Positions 1 to 7,017 of a stretch of 39,480 nt of DNA are shown here, in pieces. Under the pieces are notes generated by a model that saw only the letters and a list, made by a program, of their open reading frames with translations, was not told the DNA's origin and ran no database searches. Each line of letters opens with the position of its first letter. The first letter of the stretch is position 1. The position numbers were made by a program, and so were the translations under genes. This stretch comes from Clostridia bacterium (lineage in GTDB: Bacteria; Bacillota; Clostridia; Oscillospirales; CAG-272), in assembly GCA_017502975.1 (NCBI GenBank), contig JAFVTV010000008.1, forward strand, positions 1 to 39,480. Direction: 5' to 3'.

Positions 1-665
1 AATGCGGTCAGCTTGTCGGTAGCAGTCATGGGCGAAAGGGCATTTTCCTTTTCGGTGCGCTCCAAAAAGAATATCTCTCCAAGCGGAACTGAACACTCTA
101 CTGTATTTTTGGGCGTGTATACGTAGCGGCAGCCTCCGTTTGGCTCGGCAAGTTGGCTTAGCTGTGGGGGCAATGCATGATACGCCTGTAAAACTCTCAT
201 GCCACCCTCACGCAGATGAAGCGGTGTGAAAAAAGGATGTACCGTATAAGAGCTGCGCTCCAGCAATACGCAATCATCGGTGAGATATCCAAACCCACAT
301 TGCGTTAAATAGCTTGTCAGTGTTGTTTTTCCTGTTGTAGTGGATGCCAAAAACACGTAACATTTCTCGCCCCATTGCACGGCGGCACCGTGTAATGCAA
401 AAACAGCATCGCTATAGGTAGGGTTTTCAAACAAAAAATGATTTAGATGAAAGATCGGATGAGCTGTGCGCGTCACGCTGTCTTTTATCGTAACGACATA
501 GTCAGCCGCATCGTTTTTAAGTATTTTTATATCAGAGTGTCGGTACTCCCCGCATTCACTGATGTATCTACCGTATTTCATCTCAAGCCTTGCTATGATC
601 TCAGAGCAATCGGTTTCTATGATCCATTCTGCTTGATACGGCATTTTTAATGAAAGTAATTTCAT
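1..665 (-). CDS. HPr kinase-like P-loop protein, partial (C-terminus beyond left edge)
   Basis: The frame is open on the minus strand from ATG 665-663 to the window edge, giving 221 visible residues. A P-loop of the form ASTTTGKTT lies near residues 107-115, preceded by LHGAAV and followed by YLTDDC near 127-132. This matches the HPr kinase/phosphorylase C-terminal fold used by stand-alone HPr-kinase-like proteins of peptide-modification clusters (lasso-peptide kinases, ScmC-like proteins). It is not the housekeeping enzyme, because a complete hprK lies at 22342-23274. The N-terminal ~85 residues resemble no domain I can name. A good minus-strand promoter lies at 697-725. It is probably part of a RiPP or similar cluster continuing to the left; the substrate is unknown. 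Confidence 0.7.
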   Translation of the reverse strand, partial: MKLLSLKMPYQAEWIIETDCSEIIARLEMKYGRYISECGEYRHSDIKILKNDAADYVVTIKDSVTRTAHPIFHLNHFLFENPTYSDAVFALHGAAVQWGEKCYVFLASTTTGKTTLTSYLTQCGFGYLTDDCVLLERSSYTVHPFFTPLHLREGGMRVLQAYHALPPQLSQLAEPNGGCRYVYTPKNTVECSVPLGEIFFLERTEKENALSPMTATDKLTA

Positions 666-696
666 AGCAATCACCCACTTTGCTGTAACTTGCCTA

Positions 697-725
697 ATTA
701 TACCATATTTTGACAATTAATTCAA
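697..725 (-). promoter_or_regulatory. Sigma-A type promoter for the HPr-kinase-like gene
   Basis: Read on the minus strand: TTGAAT (725-720), a 17-base spacer, then TATAAT (702-697) with an extended -10 TG. The predicted start is near 690, 25 bases before the ATG at 665. Confidence 0.6.
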
Positions 726-1022
726 TATATTTAATAAAATACTTTTCAAAGTTAATGAATTAAAAGGAAGAGCGCTTGTAAAGGTAAAAGGAAGGGGTAA
801 AATTAAGATTTTACCGTTTTGTGGCTGTGCTTTGTTGCAAATAATCTATCTGCCAAATATAAAAAATAACAAAAGCTTCTCATGGCAAACCGCGCTTTGC
901 ATTACCGCTTTTGCCACTGTGACGTTGATTTTTAAAACTTATGTAATTGATGTTATGTATTTTGGAAAACAAATAAAATATTTGATTTTTTTTAAAAATT
1001 TTTATTATTTTCAAAATACGTA
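726..1022. other. AT-rich intergenic spacer without a supported gene
   Basis: This stretch separates the divergent HPr-kinase-like and XRE genes. It is very AT-rich, and its open frames (for example 832-1026) lack a ribosome binding site and recognisable composition. An 8-bp hairpin (GGTAAAAT / ATTTTACC, 796-815) is the only local structure seen. Confidence 0.5.
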
Positions 1023-1051
1023 TTGAATATATCTTGGATTTGTGATAAAAT
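1023..1051 (+). promoter_or_regulatory. Promoter for the XRE/DUF6514 pair
   Basis: TTGAAT (1023-1028), a 17-base spacer and TAAAAT (1046-1051) with an extended -10 TG. The predicted start near 1058 leaves a leader of about 100 bases before the ATG at 1159. Confidence 0.55.
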
Positions 1052-1125
1052 TAGAGTAAAATACAAGTAAAGTTTACAAACTCTACACAATTCGTAACTG
1101 GGGCGCTTTGTGGTTTCATGTATTT

Positions 1126-1151
1126 CCTCCTAAAATATTCGGGGAAGGAGG
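1126..1151 (+). promoter_or_regulatory. Possible Shine-Dalgarno-sequestering hairpin
   Basis: CCTCCT (1126-1131) is perfectly complementary to AGGAGG (1146-1151), the ribosome binding site of the XRE gene, across a 14-base loop. If it forms, it would occlude initiation. The stem is only 6 bp, so this is suggestive. Confidence 0.3.
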
Positions 1152-1158
1152 TGATATT

Positions 1159-1362
1159 ATGGCAAAAACGCAACATTTTGGTCGAATGGTGCGAGAGCGC
1201 AGGGAGGCTATGGGCTTAAGTATCGAAAAAGCCGCAGCGCTTTGTGGGATGAGTTACAAAGGACTGGAAGAAATTGAGCTTGGCGATTCCGATCCAAAGC
1301 TGTCGAATGTTTTAAACATTTCAACAGCTCTTGGTGTCGATCTTGGAAAACTCAAATCTTGA
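1159..1362 (+). CDS. Small XRE-family helix-turn-helix protein
   Basis: The 67-residue protein is almost entirely one Cro/C1-type HTH domain: FGRMVRERREAMGLSIEKAA, then the recognition-helix region ALCGMSYKGLEEIE and the closing NVLNISTALGVDLGKL. It should bind an operator as a dimer; no effector domain is present. The start ATG 1159 follows a near-perfect AAGGAGGTGAT. The next gene starts 57 bases downstream and shares the terminator at 1663-1697, so the two are probably one transcript. Target genes cannot be read from the sequence; the neighbouring ArsR-type gene and peptide are candidates by position only. Confidence 0.85.
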   Translation: MAKTQHFGRMVRERREAMGLSIEKAAALCGMSYKGLEEIELGDSDPKLSNVLNISTALGVDLGKLKS

Positions 1363-1419
1363 ATTCCGTTTTGAAATGAATGACTGCGAAACACAAGCCT
1401 TAAGAAAGGAGGAGTTCAA

Positions 1420-1656
1420 ATGAAGTACAGGTACATAGTTATTCAGGACACGTACAAGGAAGAAGATGCGACAAGCGTTGGTTTTGGGATCGCCGTGGTA
1501 GAAGAACGGCGCGGAGTCAACAAAATTCTGGAGTCAATATCAAATCTTTCTAAGGATAGTAAACCGGTTGAAGAGCTGGTTCAGACATGCAATGATCTGC
1601 AGCTTGCCCCAATTCATTTGCAGGATGTTGTGACGGACTTCCTGTCAACTGTTTAA
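1420..1656 (+). CDS. DUF6514-like small protein
   Basis: The 78-residue protein starts MKYRYIVIQD and has a central VVEERRGVNKILESISNLS segment, followed by VEELVQTCNDLQLAPIHLQD and VVTDFL. The layout (beta-rich N-terminus reporting on an 'event', then VEEL..CN.LQL.PIHL..V...FL) fits the DUF6514 family of clostridial small proteins as I remember it. The family has no established function. There is no signal peptide or membrane segment. A strong AAGAAAGGAGGAG site precedes the ATG. It sits in the same transcript as the XRE protein and ends just before a strong hairpin. Confidence 0.6.
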   Translation: MKYRYIVIQDTYKEEDATSVGFGIAVVEERRGVNKILESISNLSKDSKPVEELVQTCNDLQLAPIHLQDVVTDFLSTV

Positions 1657-1662
1657 ATTTTT

Positions 1663-1697
1663 ACCCCCAACAGGAGCACCCCTCTCCTGTTGGGGGT
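1663..1697 (+). terminator. Hairpin terminator after the DUF6514-like gene
   Basis: A perfect 14-bp stem (ACCCCCAACAGGAG paired with its complement) has a 7-base loop. The downstream T-tract is weak (GCCTTCTC), so termination may be partial. Confidence 0.65.
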
Positions 1698-1759
1698 GCC
1701 TTCTCGAAACGGTTCAATTTTCATGTTACATTATAAATCATGCAAAATTTTTTTAACTA

Positions 1760-1788
1760 TTGCAATAATTTGTGATTTGTGATATAAT
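1760..1788 (+). promoter_or_regulatory. Promoter for the ArsR-type regulator and 39-residue peptide
   Basis: TTGCAA (1760-1765), a 17-base spacer and TATAAT (1783-1788) with an extended -10 TG. The predicted start is about 30 bases before the ribosome binding site. Confidence 0.6.
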
Positions 1789-1822
1789 AAATTGAAAAAT
1801 TAAAAACGAGGAGGTGGAGAAG

Positions 1823-2866
1823 ATGCCCAACATGAAAGTTTTAAGAGACCCCGGATTTCTGTATGATCTAAATTATTTGTTCTATGCTAAATTCAACACA
1901 CAGCTTTGTATTGATAGCCTTGCTGATGAGACTAAAAAAGAAGCCTACAAGAAATATTTGAAAGAAACGTTGCAGCATTTTGGCGAGATCTCCGATGATC
2001 TTTACGTTTTTTATCATGCGATAAAAAATGATCCCTGTTTTATAACAACGTTTTACATGAATCCGTATCAAAAGCAATTTGCTACCGATTTTGATTTTAA
2101 ATATTTCAAAAGCCTACTTGTCGATACAGATGAATTGATAAAAAATCTAATACGATTTTATCTGCATGATCTCTCTGAGGAAGCCTTAGGGGAATGCTTC
2201 TCATCAACTGAAAAATTATTCTCCTACATAAAGGCATCAAAATACTCGGGTGAGGAAAAAAGCAAGCTGTACGAATTCTTTATCAATCCTGCACCTTACC
2301 TCCAAGCCCTTCAGTATGAATTAATAGAAAAAGAGATTTTGCTTTCAGTTTATTATAAAGATAACTATGATAAAATAATTGAAGCGCATAACAACACAAC
2401 ATTTGAAGTGCTGTGTCAGCCTGTTACAGGCGAAAAAGATTTGAGTTTTTTAAATGATAACGATCAAGTATTATATACATCCTATTGTTTGTTACACAAA
2501 TATCTTATGAAATTATTCTTTGTTAGCGAAGGAGCAATATATTTACTTGGATGCGATTATGTTTCAATTATAAATGCACTTGTCAAAGCAAAAAAAACGC
2601 AGTCCCTTGACGTTATCTGCGGTGCGTTGAGTGAGCCCAGCCGCGTGCAGATCTTAAACCTGCTGTTAGAGAGAAAAGAGGCAACCTGCAAGGATCTGGA
2701 AAAGCACTTCAGCTTTTCCGGCTCTACTGCCTATCATCACATTTCGTTGCTTGCCAAGGCGGGCGCGGTAAAGGTGAGAAATGAAGGAAAAACCATTTAT
2801 TACAGCATAGATAAAAAATATTTTAATATGCTGAGAAAACAGTTAAAAGCCTATTCTGAAGGCTAA
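1823..2866 (+). CDS. ArsR-type winged-helix regulator with long N-terminal region
   Basis: The 347-residue protein has a C-terminal ArsR-like winged helix near residues 261-330: GALSEPSRVQILNLLLER, CKDLEKHFSFSGSTAYHHIS (recognition helix) and the wing GAVKVRNEGKTIYYSI. No metal-binding Cys cluster of classical ArsR is visible. The ~260-residue N-terminal part is acidic and helical, with no named domain; such long fusions usually sense a ligand or partner. ATG 1823 is preferred over the in-frame GTG 1814 because GAGGAGGTG lies about 8 bases upstream of the ATG. The 39-residue peptide gene begins 15 bases after its stop, so it probably controls or accompanies that peptide. Confidence 0.8.
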   Translation: MPNMKVLRDPGFLYDLNYLFYAKFNTQLCIDSLADETKKEAYKKYLKETLQHFGEISDDLYVFYHAIKNDPCFITTFYMNPYQKQFATDFDFKYFKSLLVDTDELIKNLIRFYLHDLSEEALGECFSSTEKLFSYIKASKYSGEEKSKLYEFFINPAPYLQALQYELIEKEILLSVYYKDNYDKIIEAHNNTTFEVLCQPVTGEKDLSFLNDNDQVLYTSYCLLHKYLMKLFFVSEGAIYLLGCDYVSIINALVKAKKTQSLDVICGALSEPSRVQILNLLLERKEATCKDLEKHFSFSGSTAYHHISLLAKAGAVKVRNEGKTIYYSIDKKYFNMLRKQLKAYSEG

Positions 2867-2881
2867 GAAAGGATACCCATA

Positions 2882-3001
2882 ATGACAAAACTTTGGAAAA
2901 AACCCACGTACATCACTGTAACGGCACAAGAATTATCTTCTTACATCAAAGCAGCCGCTTGGTCCGGTGAGGCAATTTGCGAGCACGCTGATTTCCGCTG
3001 A
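2882..3001 (+). CDS. 39-residue peptide, possible RiPP-type precursor
   Basis: The short frame begins MTKLWKKPTYITVTAQEL and ends with a core-like segment AAAWSGEAICEHADFR containing one Cys. GAAAGGATA lies upstream of the ATG. The start is 15 bases after the ArsR-type stop, and a terminator follows immediately, so the pair forms a tight bicistron. A charged N-terminus with a K-P motif, a helical middle and a small, Cys-containing C-terminus is the layout of many modified-peptide precursors. There is no signal peptide, radical SAM enzyme or transporter in view; the only possible modifying partner nearby is the HPr-kinase-like gene at the left edge. The function is unassigned, and it could instead be a small regulator. 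Confidence 0.55.
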   Translation: MTKLWKKPTYITVTAQELSSYIKAAAWSGEAICEHADFR

Positions 3002-3015
3002 GTAAAAAAGCAACA

Positions 3016-3053
3016 AAAGAGCGCAACACGATGAATTTCGTGTTGCGCTCTTT
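3016..3053 (+). terminator. Terminator after the 39-residue peptide gene
   Basis: A 16-bp perfect stem (arms 3016-3031 and 3038-3053, AAAGAGCGCAACACGA on the left) has a 6-base loop and ends in TTT. It is symmetric and could also act on minus-strand transcripts coming through the tRNA-Pro locus. Confidence 0.75.
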
Positions 3054-3058
3054 GCGTT

Positions 3059-3152
3059 ATGGTCGAGGTGACAGGGTATTCGCGCATTGCGCGAAGATTT
3101 GCACGCTCTGCGCCTGACAAGCGAGCTTGCCGATCTTCGAGCGGCAAATGCG
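3059..3152 (-). repeat. Truncated tRNA-Pro 3' end split by a palindromic insert
   Basis: Positions 3059-3075 repeat the 3' end of tRNA-Pro including CCA (compare 3239-3255). At the T-loop the copy departs: GGTATTCG is followed by about 70 bases of small palindromes (such as CGCGCATTGCGCG) and then GCGAACCTGC, which resumes the other side of the T-arm. The rest of the tRNA is missing. The same T-loop breakpoint recurs in the tRNA-Gln remnants near 37.1 and 38.1 kb. Confidence 0.65.
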
Positions 3153-3200
3153 AACCTGCATTTGCTTCGCAAATCATGTCCGCCGCCGCGCCACCCCAAG

Positions 3201-3241
3201 CATAAAGAAAGCACCGCCACAAGGGCGGTGCTTTCTTTATG
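3201..3241 (-). terminator. tRNA-Pro terminator
   Basis: The perfect 18-bp stem (arms 3201-3218 and 3224-3241) starts within the CCA of tRNA-Pro and runs CATAAAGAAAGCACCGCC on the plus strand. On the minus strand the distal arm ends in a T-rich stretch. Confidence 0.75.
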
Positions 3242-3316
3242 GTCGAGGTGACAGGATTCGAACCTGCGGCTTCTACGTCCCGAACGTAGCGCTCTACCAA
3301 ACTGAGCCACACCTCG
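3240..3316 (-). tRNA. tRNA-Pro (anticodon CGG)
   Basis: The 77-base minus-strand tRNA has acceptor arms CGAGGTG and CACCTCG, discriminator A and an encoded CCA. The D-arm includes GCTCAG...GGTAGAGC. The anticodon arm is CTACG-TTCGGGA-CGTAG, giving anticodon CGG, and the T-arm contains GGTTCGAATCC. All stems pair. It lies 222 bases downstream of a strong promoter, with a fragment of its own 5' end (3468-3485) in between. Confidence 0.95.
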
Positions 3317-3467
3317 ATATTTGATTTTGTAAAGGAGGGAATATGAAAATGTTGGAACCGCTTTAACTTATGGGGGAAAAGTGGCGGGCAAGAACGGCGG
3401 TTTTGCGTGCAAATGCCACACGTTTAGTGGGGCAAGGCGTTCTTTTGCGAAACACGGAGTGTTTCAG

Positions 3468-3485
3468 GAGCCACACCTCGATATT
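3468..3485 (-). repeat. Truncated duplicate of the tRNA-Pro 5' end
   Basis: These 18 bases (GAGCCACACCTCGATATT on the plus strand) exactly repeat 3304-3321, the 5' end of tRNA-Pro plus five upstream bases. It lies about 50 bases downstream of the promoter, where the original tRNA 5' end would be expected. The 147 bases between the fragment and the intact gene hold no supported gene. Confidence 0.7.
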
Positions 3486-3537
3486 AAATTGTATTGTTAA
3501 AAGGTAAAACAAAGGATAGTGAAAATATTACCACAAT

Positions 3538-3566
3538 AGTGTAGCATACTTTTTAGGGTTTGTCAA
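3538..3566 (-). promoter_or_regulatory. tRNA-Pro promoter
   Basis: Minus strand: TTGACA (3566-3561), a 17-base spacer and TACACT (3543-3538). It is a strong consensus promoter reading toward the truncated 5' fragment and then the intact tRNA. Confidence 0.75.
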
Positions 3567-3666
3567 TGCTTTTTTTGAAGAAATCAAGAAAAGGGAAAGG
3601 TGTTATTCAGGGCTTGGCAGGGTGCCGGTAAAACGCGCGCTGACAAGAGGAAAACAGGTGTTAGAC

Positions 3667-3696
3667 TTGACACTGCTCTTCTACATATGATATAAT
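3667..3696 (+). promoter_or_regulatory. Strong promoter of the surface-glycan operon
   Basis: TTGACA (3667-3672), an 18-base spacer and a perfect TATAAT (3691-3696) with an extended -10 TG. The predicted start near 3703 leaves a leader of about 125 bases before rfbF. No further promoter of this quality is seen before 12 kb, which supports one long operon. Confidence 0.75.
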
Positions 3697-3828
3697 TTTT
3701 TAGAATATCACATCTGTTTGTGCATTGCAAAGCGGTCAAAACGCACGTGGCTGTATAATCTTGCCGAACTTGGGAAATATTTAGTAACGCAAGGGTAGTA
3801 AAACACAAACGGAAGGAGCAAACGTGCG

Positions 3829-4605
3829 ATGAAGGTTGTGATATTGGCGGGTGGGTTTGGCACACGCATCAGTGAGGAATCGCATTTGCGCCCAAAGCCC
3901 ATGGTCGAGATCGGCGGCATGCCGATCCTTTGGCATATTATGAAGTATTATTCGTCATACGGGTATTACGATTTTATCATTTGTGCAGGGTATAAGCAGA
4001 GTGTGATCAAGGAATGGTTTGCTGATTATTATATCAATCACAGTGACGTGACCTTTGATTTCAGCAAAAGAGAAAAGATCACGGTTCACAACACTTGCTC
4101 TGAGCCGTGGCGTGTTACGGTGGTGGACACGGGTCTTGATACCATGACCGGTGGGCGCATCAAAAAAATACGCACGTATCTTGAAAACGAGCCCTTTTTT
4201 CTTACCTACGGTGACGGGGTTTCCAATGTGGATATTGCACAGCAACTTGCGTTTCACCGCGCGCACGGTAAATATGCCACCATTACTGCCGTGCACCCAG
4301 ATTCGCGCTTTGGCGTGTTAGATGCAAAGAGCGACCAGGTACAGGCGTTTCGCGAAAAGAGCGAGGCTGACGTGGACTGGATCAACGGCGGCTTTATGGT
4401 GCTTGACCCGAAAGTGATCGATTATATTGATGGCGATGCGACCGTTTTTGAGCGCACACCGCTGGAGCGACTTTGCGCCAATGGAGAGCTGATGGCATTT
4501 CGCCACCGCGGCTTTTGGCAATGCATGGATACCATGCGCGACAGGGAAAAACTGGAGCTGCTTTGGGAAAGCAACAAAGCGCCCTGGAAACGGTGGGCAG
4601 ATTAA
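3829..4605 (+). CDS. rfbF: Glucose-1-phosphate cytidylyltransferase
   Basis: The enzyme makes CDP-glucose from glucose-1-phosphate and CTP, the first step toward CDP-3,6-dideoxyhexoses. The 258 residues show the nucleotidyltransferase start MKVVILAGGFGTR, the RPKPMVEIGG motif near 21-30, TYGDGVSN near 126-133 (metal and nucleotide site) and INGGFMV. The length equals that of typical RfbF. GGAAGGAGC precedes the ATG. It is the first gene of the operon and overlaps rfbG by one base (TAATG), so the two are translationally coupled. The GGFGTR...RPKPMVEIGG pattern plus the rfbG-rfbH context separates it from glucose-1-phosphate thymidylyl- and uridylyltransferases. Confidence 0.92.
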   Translation: MKVVILAGGFGTRISEESHLRPKPMVEIGGMPILWHIMKYYSSYGYYDFIICAGYKQSVIKEWFADYYINHSDVTFDFSKREKITVHNTCSEPWRVTVVDTGLDTMTGGRIKKIRTYLENEPFFLTYGDGVSNVDIAQQLAFHRAHGKYATITAVHPDSRFGVLDAKSDQVQAFREKSEADVDWINGGFMVLDPKVIDYIDGDATVFERTPLERLCANGELMAFRHRGFWQCMDTMRDREKLELLWESNKAPWKRWAD

Positions 4606-5675
4606 TGCAATGGCAAAGTTTTTACCGCGGAAAGCGTGTGCTTGTAACGGGGCACACGGGCTTTAAGGGGGCGTGGCTGTGCCGTATTTTGCAGTATATG
4701 GGCGCCAATGTGACGGGATATGCACTGGAGCCCCCCACAACGCCTGCCCTGTTTTCGCTTTTAAACGTGGCGGATAATATGCGATCGGTCACGGGTAATG
4801 TTTGCGATTTTGAGCATTTGCTCTCTGTCTTTCGGGAAGTGAAGCCCGAGATTGTACTGCACCTTGCGGCACAGCCCATTGTGCGTGAGGGCTACCGCAA
4901 CCCAAGAGAGACCTACCAAACCAATGTGATGGGCACGGTAAATGTGCTGGAATGTATCAGAAAAACAGATACCGTGCGCTCTTTTTTGAACGTTACCACC
5001 GATAAAGTATATTTAAACAGGGAATGGGAATGGGGCTATCGCGAATACGAGCCGCTTGACGGATACGACCCTTATTCCAACAGCAAATCCTGCGCGGAGC
5101 TTGTGACGCACAGCTATAAAAATTCCTATTTTGCTGACGGTCGCGTTGCCATATCCACGGCGCGCGCGGGGAACGTGATCGGCGGCGGTGATTTTGCACC
5201 AGACCGCATCATACCCGACTGTGTGCGTGCGGCAATGGCGCATGAGCCGATCTTGGTGCGAAGCCCTGATGCCATACGGCCGTATCAGCACGTGCTGGAG
5301 CCTCTGTTTGTATATTTGATGATCGCGGCACGGCAGCTGGAAGACGGCAAATACGCGGGCTATTATAACGTAGGCCCCGATGAATGCGAGTGCCTGACGA
5401 CAGGGGAGTTGACCGAGTTGTTTGTTCGGGCATGGGGTGAGGGGCTTGTGTGGCGCGTATGCGAGCAAAACGGGCCGCATGAGGCGACCCTGTTAAGGCT
5501 TGATTGCTCCAAGCTGAAAAAGGTTTTTGGGTGGAAGCCGGTGTGGCATATTGCCGAGGCGGTAACCAAAACGGTGGAATGGAGCAAGGCATGGGCAAAG
5601 GGTTACGACGTAGCGGCGATTGCCGATGCCGAGATCGAGGAATACAGTAAGGCACTGAAAGAAAAAATGGAGTGA
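4605..5675 (+). CDS. rfbG: CDP-glucose 4,6-dehydratase
   Basis: This extended short-chain dehydrogenase/reductase converts CDP-glucose to CDP-4-keto-6-deoxyglucose using bound NAD. The Rossmann motif VTGHTGFKG lies near residues 14-22, LAAQP near 88, the TTDKVY segment near 131-136, and the catalytic Tyr157-SNS-Lys161 follows. ATG 4605 gives 356 residues, the normal family length, and overlaps the rfbF stop; an upstream in-frame ATG at 4473 would extend into rfbF and is unlikely. rfbH starts 4 bases after its stop. Confidence 0.92.
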   Translation: MQWQSFYRGKRVLVTGHTGFKGAWLCRILQYMGANVTGYALEPPTTPALFSLLNVADNMRSVTGNVCDFEHLLSVFREVKPEIVLHLAAQPIVREGYRNPRETYQTNVMGTVNVLECIRKTDTVRSFLNVTTDKVYLNREWEWGYREYEPLDGYDPYSNSKSCAELVTHSYKNSYFADGRVAISTARAGNVIGGGDFAPDRIIPDCVRAAMAHEPILVRSPDAIRPYQHVLEPLFVYLMIAARQLEDGKYAGYYNVGPDECECLTTGELTELFVRAWGEGLVWRVCEQNGPHEATLLRLDCSKLKKVFGWKPVWHIAEAVTKTVEWSKAWAKGYDVAAIADAEIEEYSKALKEKME

Positions 5676-5679
5676 GAGT

Positions 5680-7017
5680 ATGCATTTTACGGGAAAGACT
5701 GAGCAGGAAGCAAGGCGTGAGATCCTTGCATTGACTAAGGAATATTGCAACACCTATCACAACAAAGAAAAGTGGCAGGCGGGCGACAGGCTCCCCTATG
5801 CCGGGCGCGTGTATGATAGCGCTGAAATGGTAAATTTGGTGGATAGCTCTCTGGATTTTTGGCTGACTGCAGGGCGCTATACCCAGCAGTTTGAGCGTGA
5901 GCTTGCAAAATATCTTGGTATTGACTACTGTACACTTGTCAATTCCGGCTCCTCGGCAAATCTTCTTGCATTTATGACGCTGACCTCGCCCTTGCTTGGC
6001 GAGCGAGCCATTCGTCCTGGGGATGAGGTCATTACCGTGGCGGCGGCGTTCCCCACGACCGTAGCACCGATCGTTCAGTACGGTGCCGTGCCCGTGTTTG
6101 TAGACATCACCTTGCCACAATACAATATTGATGTGCGCCAGCTTGAGGCGGCGCTCTCTCCCAAAACAAAGGCGATCATGGTTGCACATACGCTTGGAAA
6201 TCCGTTTGATCTCAAAACGGTACGCAATTTTTGCAACGAATACGAGCTGTGGCTGATTGAAGATAACTGTGATGCGCTTGGTGCGGAATACAATTTTGAC
6301 GGCACGGTCTATAAGACAGGCACAGTGGGGGATATTGGCACCAGCAGCTTTTATCCGCCGCACCACATGACGATGGGCGAGGGCGGCGCCGTATATACGC
6401 GCGATAAATATTTAAACAAGATCATGCGGTCCCTGCGCGATTGGGGGAGAGATTGCATCTGTCCGTCGGGTGTTGATAACGCTTGCGGTCATCGCTTTGA
6501 CCGTCAATACGGGGATTTGCCGCGCGGCTATGACCATAAATATGTATATTCTCATTTTGGATACAATTTAAAGGCGACCGATATGCAGGCGGCGGTGGGC
6601 TGCGCACAGCTCGAAAAGCTGCCCTCGTTTGTTGCGCGCCGCCAAGAAAATTTTGCGCGCTTGCGCGCGGCGCTTTTTCCTGTGGCGGATAAGCTGATCC
6701 TGCCCGAGGCTTGCCCCAATGCCACACCCTCTTGGTTTGGCTTTTTGCTTACCTGCCGCGAGGGGGTGTCGCGCGAGGCGGTGCTTGCGCATCTTGAAGC
6801 AAAGGGTATTCAAACACGTATGCTCTTTTCGGGTAATCTTATCAAGCATCCGTGCTTTGACGGTATGCGCCGTGCGGGCAGCGGCTACCGCGTGGTTGGC
6901 GATCTCGCACTTACCGACACCGTCATGGAAAACACCTTTTGGGTGGGTGTTTATCCCGGCATGACCGATGATATGATCGATTATATGGCAAACGCCATCA
7001 TAGAGGCTGTGCAATGA
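5680..7017 (+). CDS. rfbH: CDP-6-deoxy-D-xylo-4-hexulose-3-dehydrase (E1)
   Basis: This PMP- and [2Fe-2S]-dependent enzyme removes the C3 hydroxyl of CDP-4-keto-6-deoxyglucose. The 445 residues have the aminotransferase fold type I of the DegT family, with the PLP-site segment EDNCDALGAEY near 194-204. The usual Schiff-base Lys is replaced by His in SFYPPHHMTMGEGG, the hallmark of E1. Cys residues near 197, 259, 261 and 269 (the last three spaced C-x-C-x7-C) match the iron-sulfur ligands of E1. The partner reductase (RfbI/AscD-type E3) is not in the window. It overlaps the flippase by four bases (ATGA). Confidence 0.93.
   Translation: MHFTGKTEQEARREILALTKEYCNTYHNKEKWQAGDRLPYAGRVYDSAEMVNLVDSSLDFWLTAGRYTQQFERELAKYLGIDYCTLVNSGSSANLLAFMTLTSPLLGERAIRPGDEVITVAAAFPTTVAPIVQYGAVPVFVDITLPQYNIDVRQLEAALSPKTKAIMVAHTLGNPFDLKTVRNFCNEYELWLIEDNCDALGAEYNFDGTVYKTGTVGDIGTSSFYPPHHMTMGEGGAVYTRDKYLNKIMRSLRDWGRDCICPSGVDNACGHRFDRQYGDLPRGYDHKYVYSHFGYNLKATDMQAAVGCAQLEKLPSFVARRQENFARLRAALFPVADKLILPEACPNATPSWFGFLLTCREGVSREAVLAHLEAKGIQTRMLFSGNLIKHPCFDGMRRAGSGYRVVGDLALTDTVMENTFWVGVYPGMTDDMIDYMANAIIEAVQ

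Noticed and set aside
832-1026. 64-residue open frame in the AT-rich spacer
   Set aside because: No ribosome binding site, it ends across the XRE promoter, and its composition is that of random AT-rich DNA.
3127-3324. 65-residue frame ending RIRTCGFYVPNVALYQTEPHLDI
   Set aside because: It is the translation of the antisense strand of tRNA-Pro, a common annotation error.
5209-6366. 385-residue minus-strand frame opposite rfbG/rfbH
   Set aside because: Shadow of two well-supported enzymes; composition is Arg/Pro/His-rich antisense sequence without motifs.
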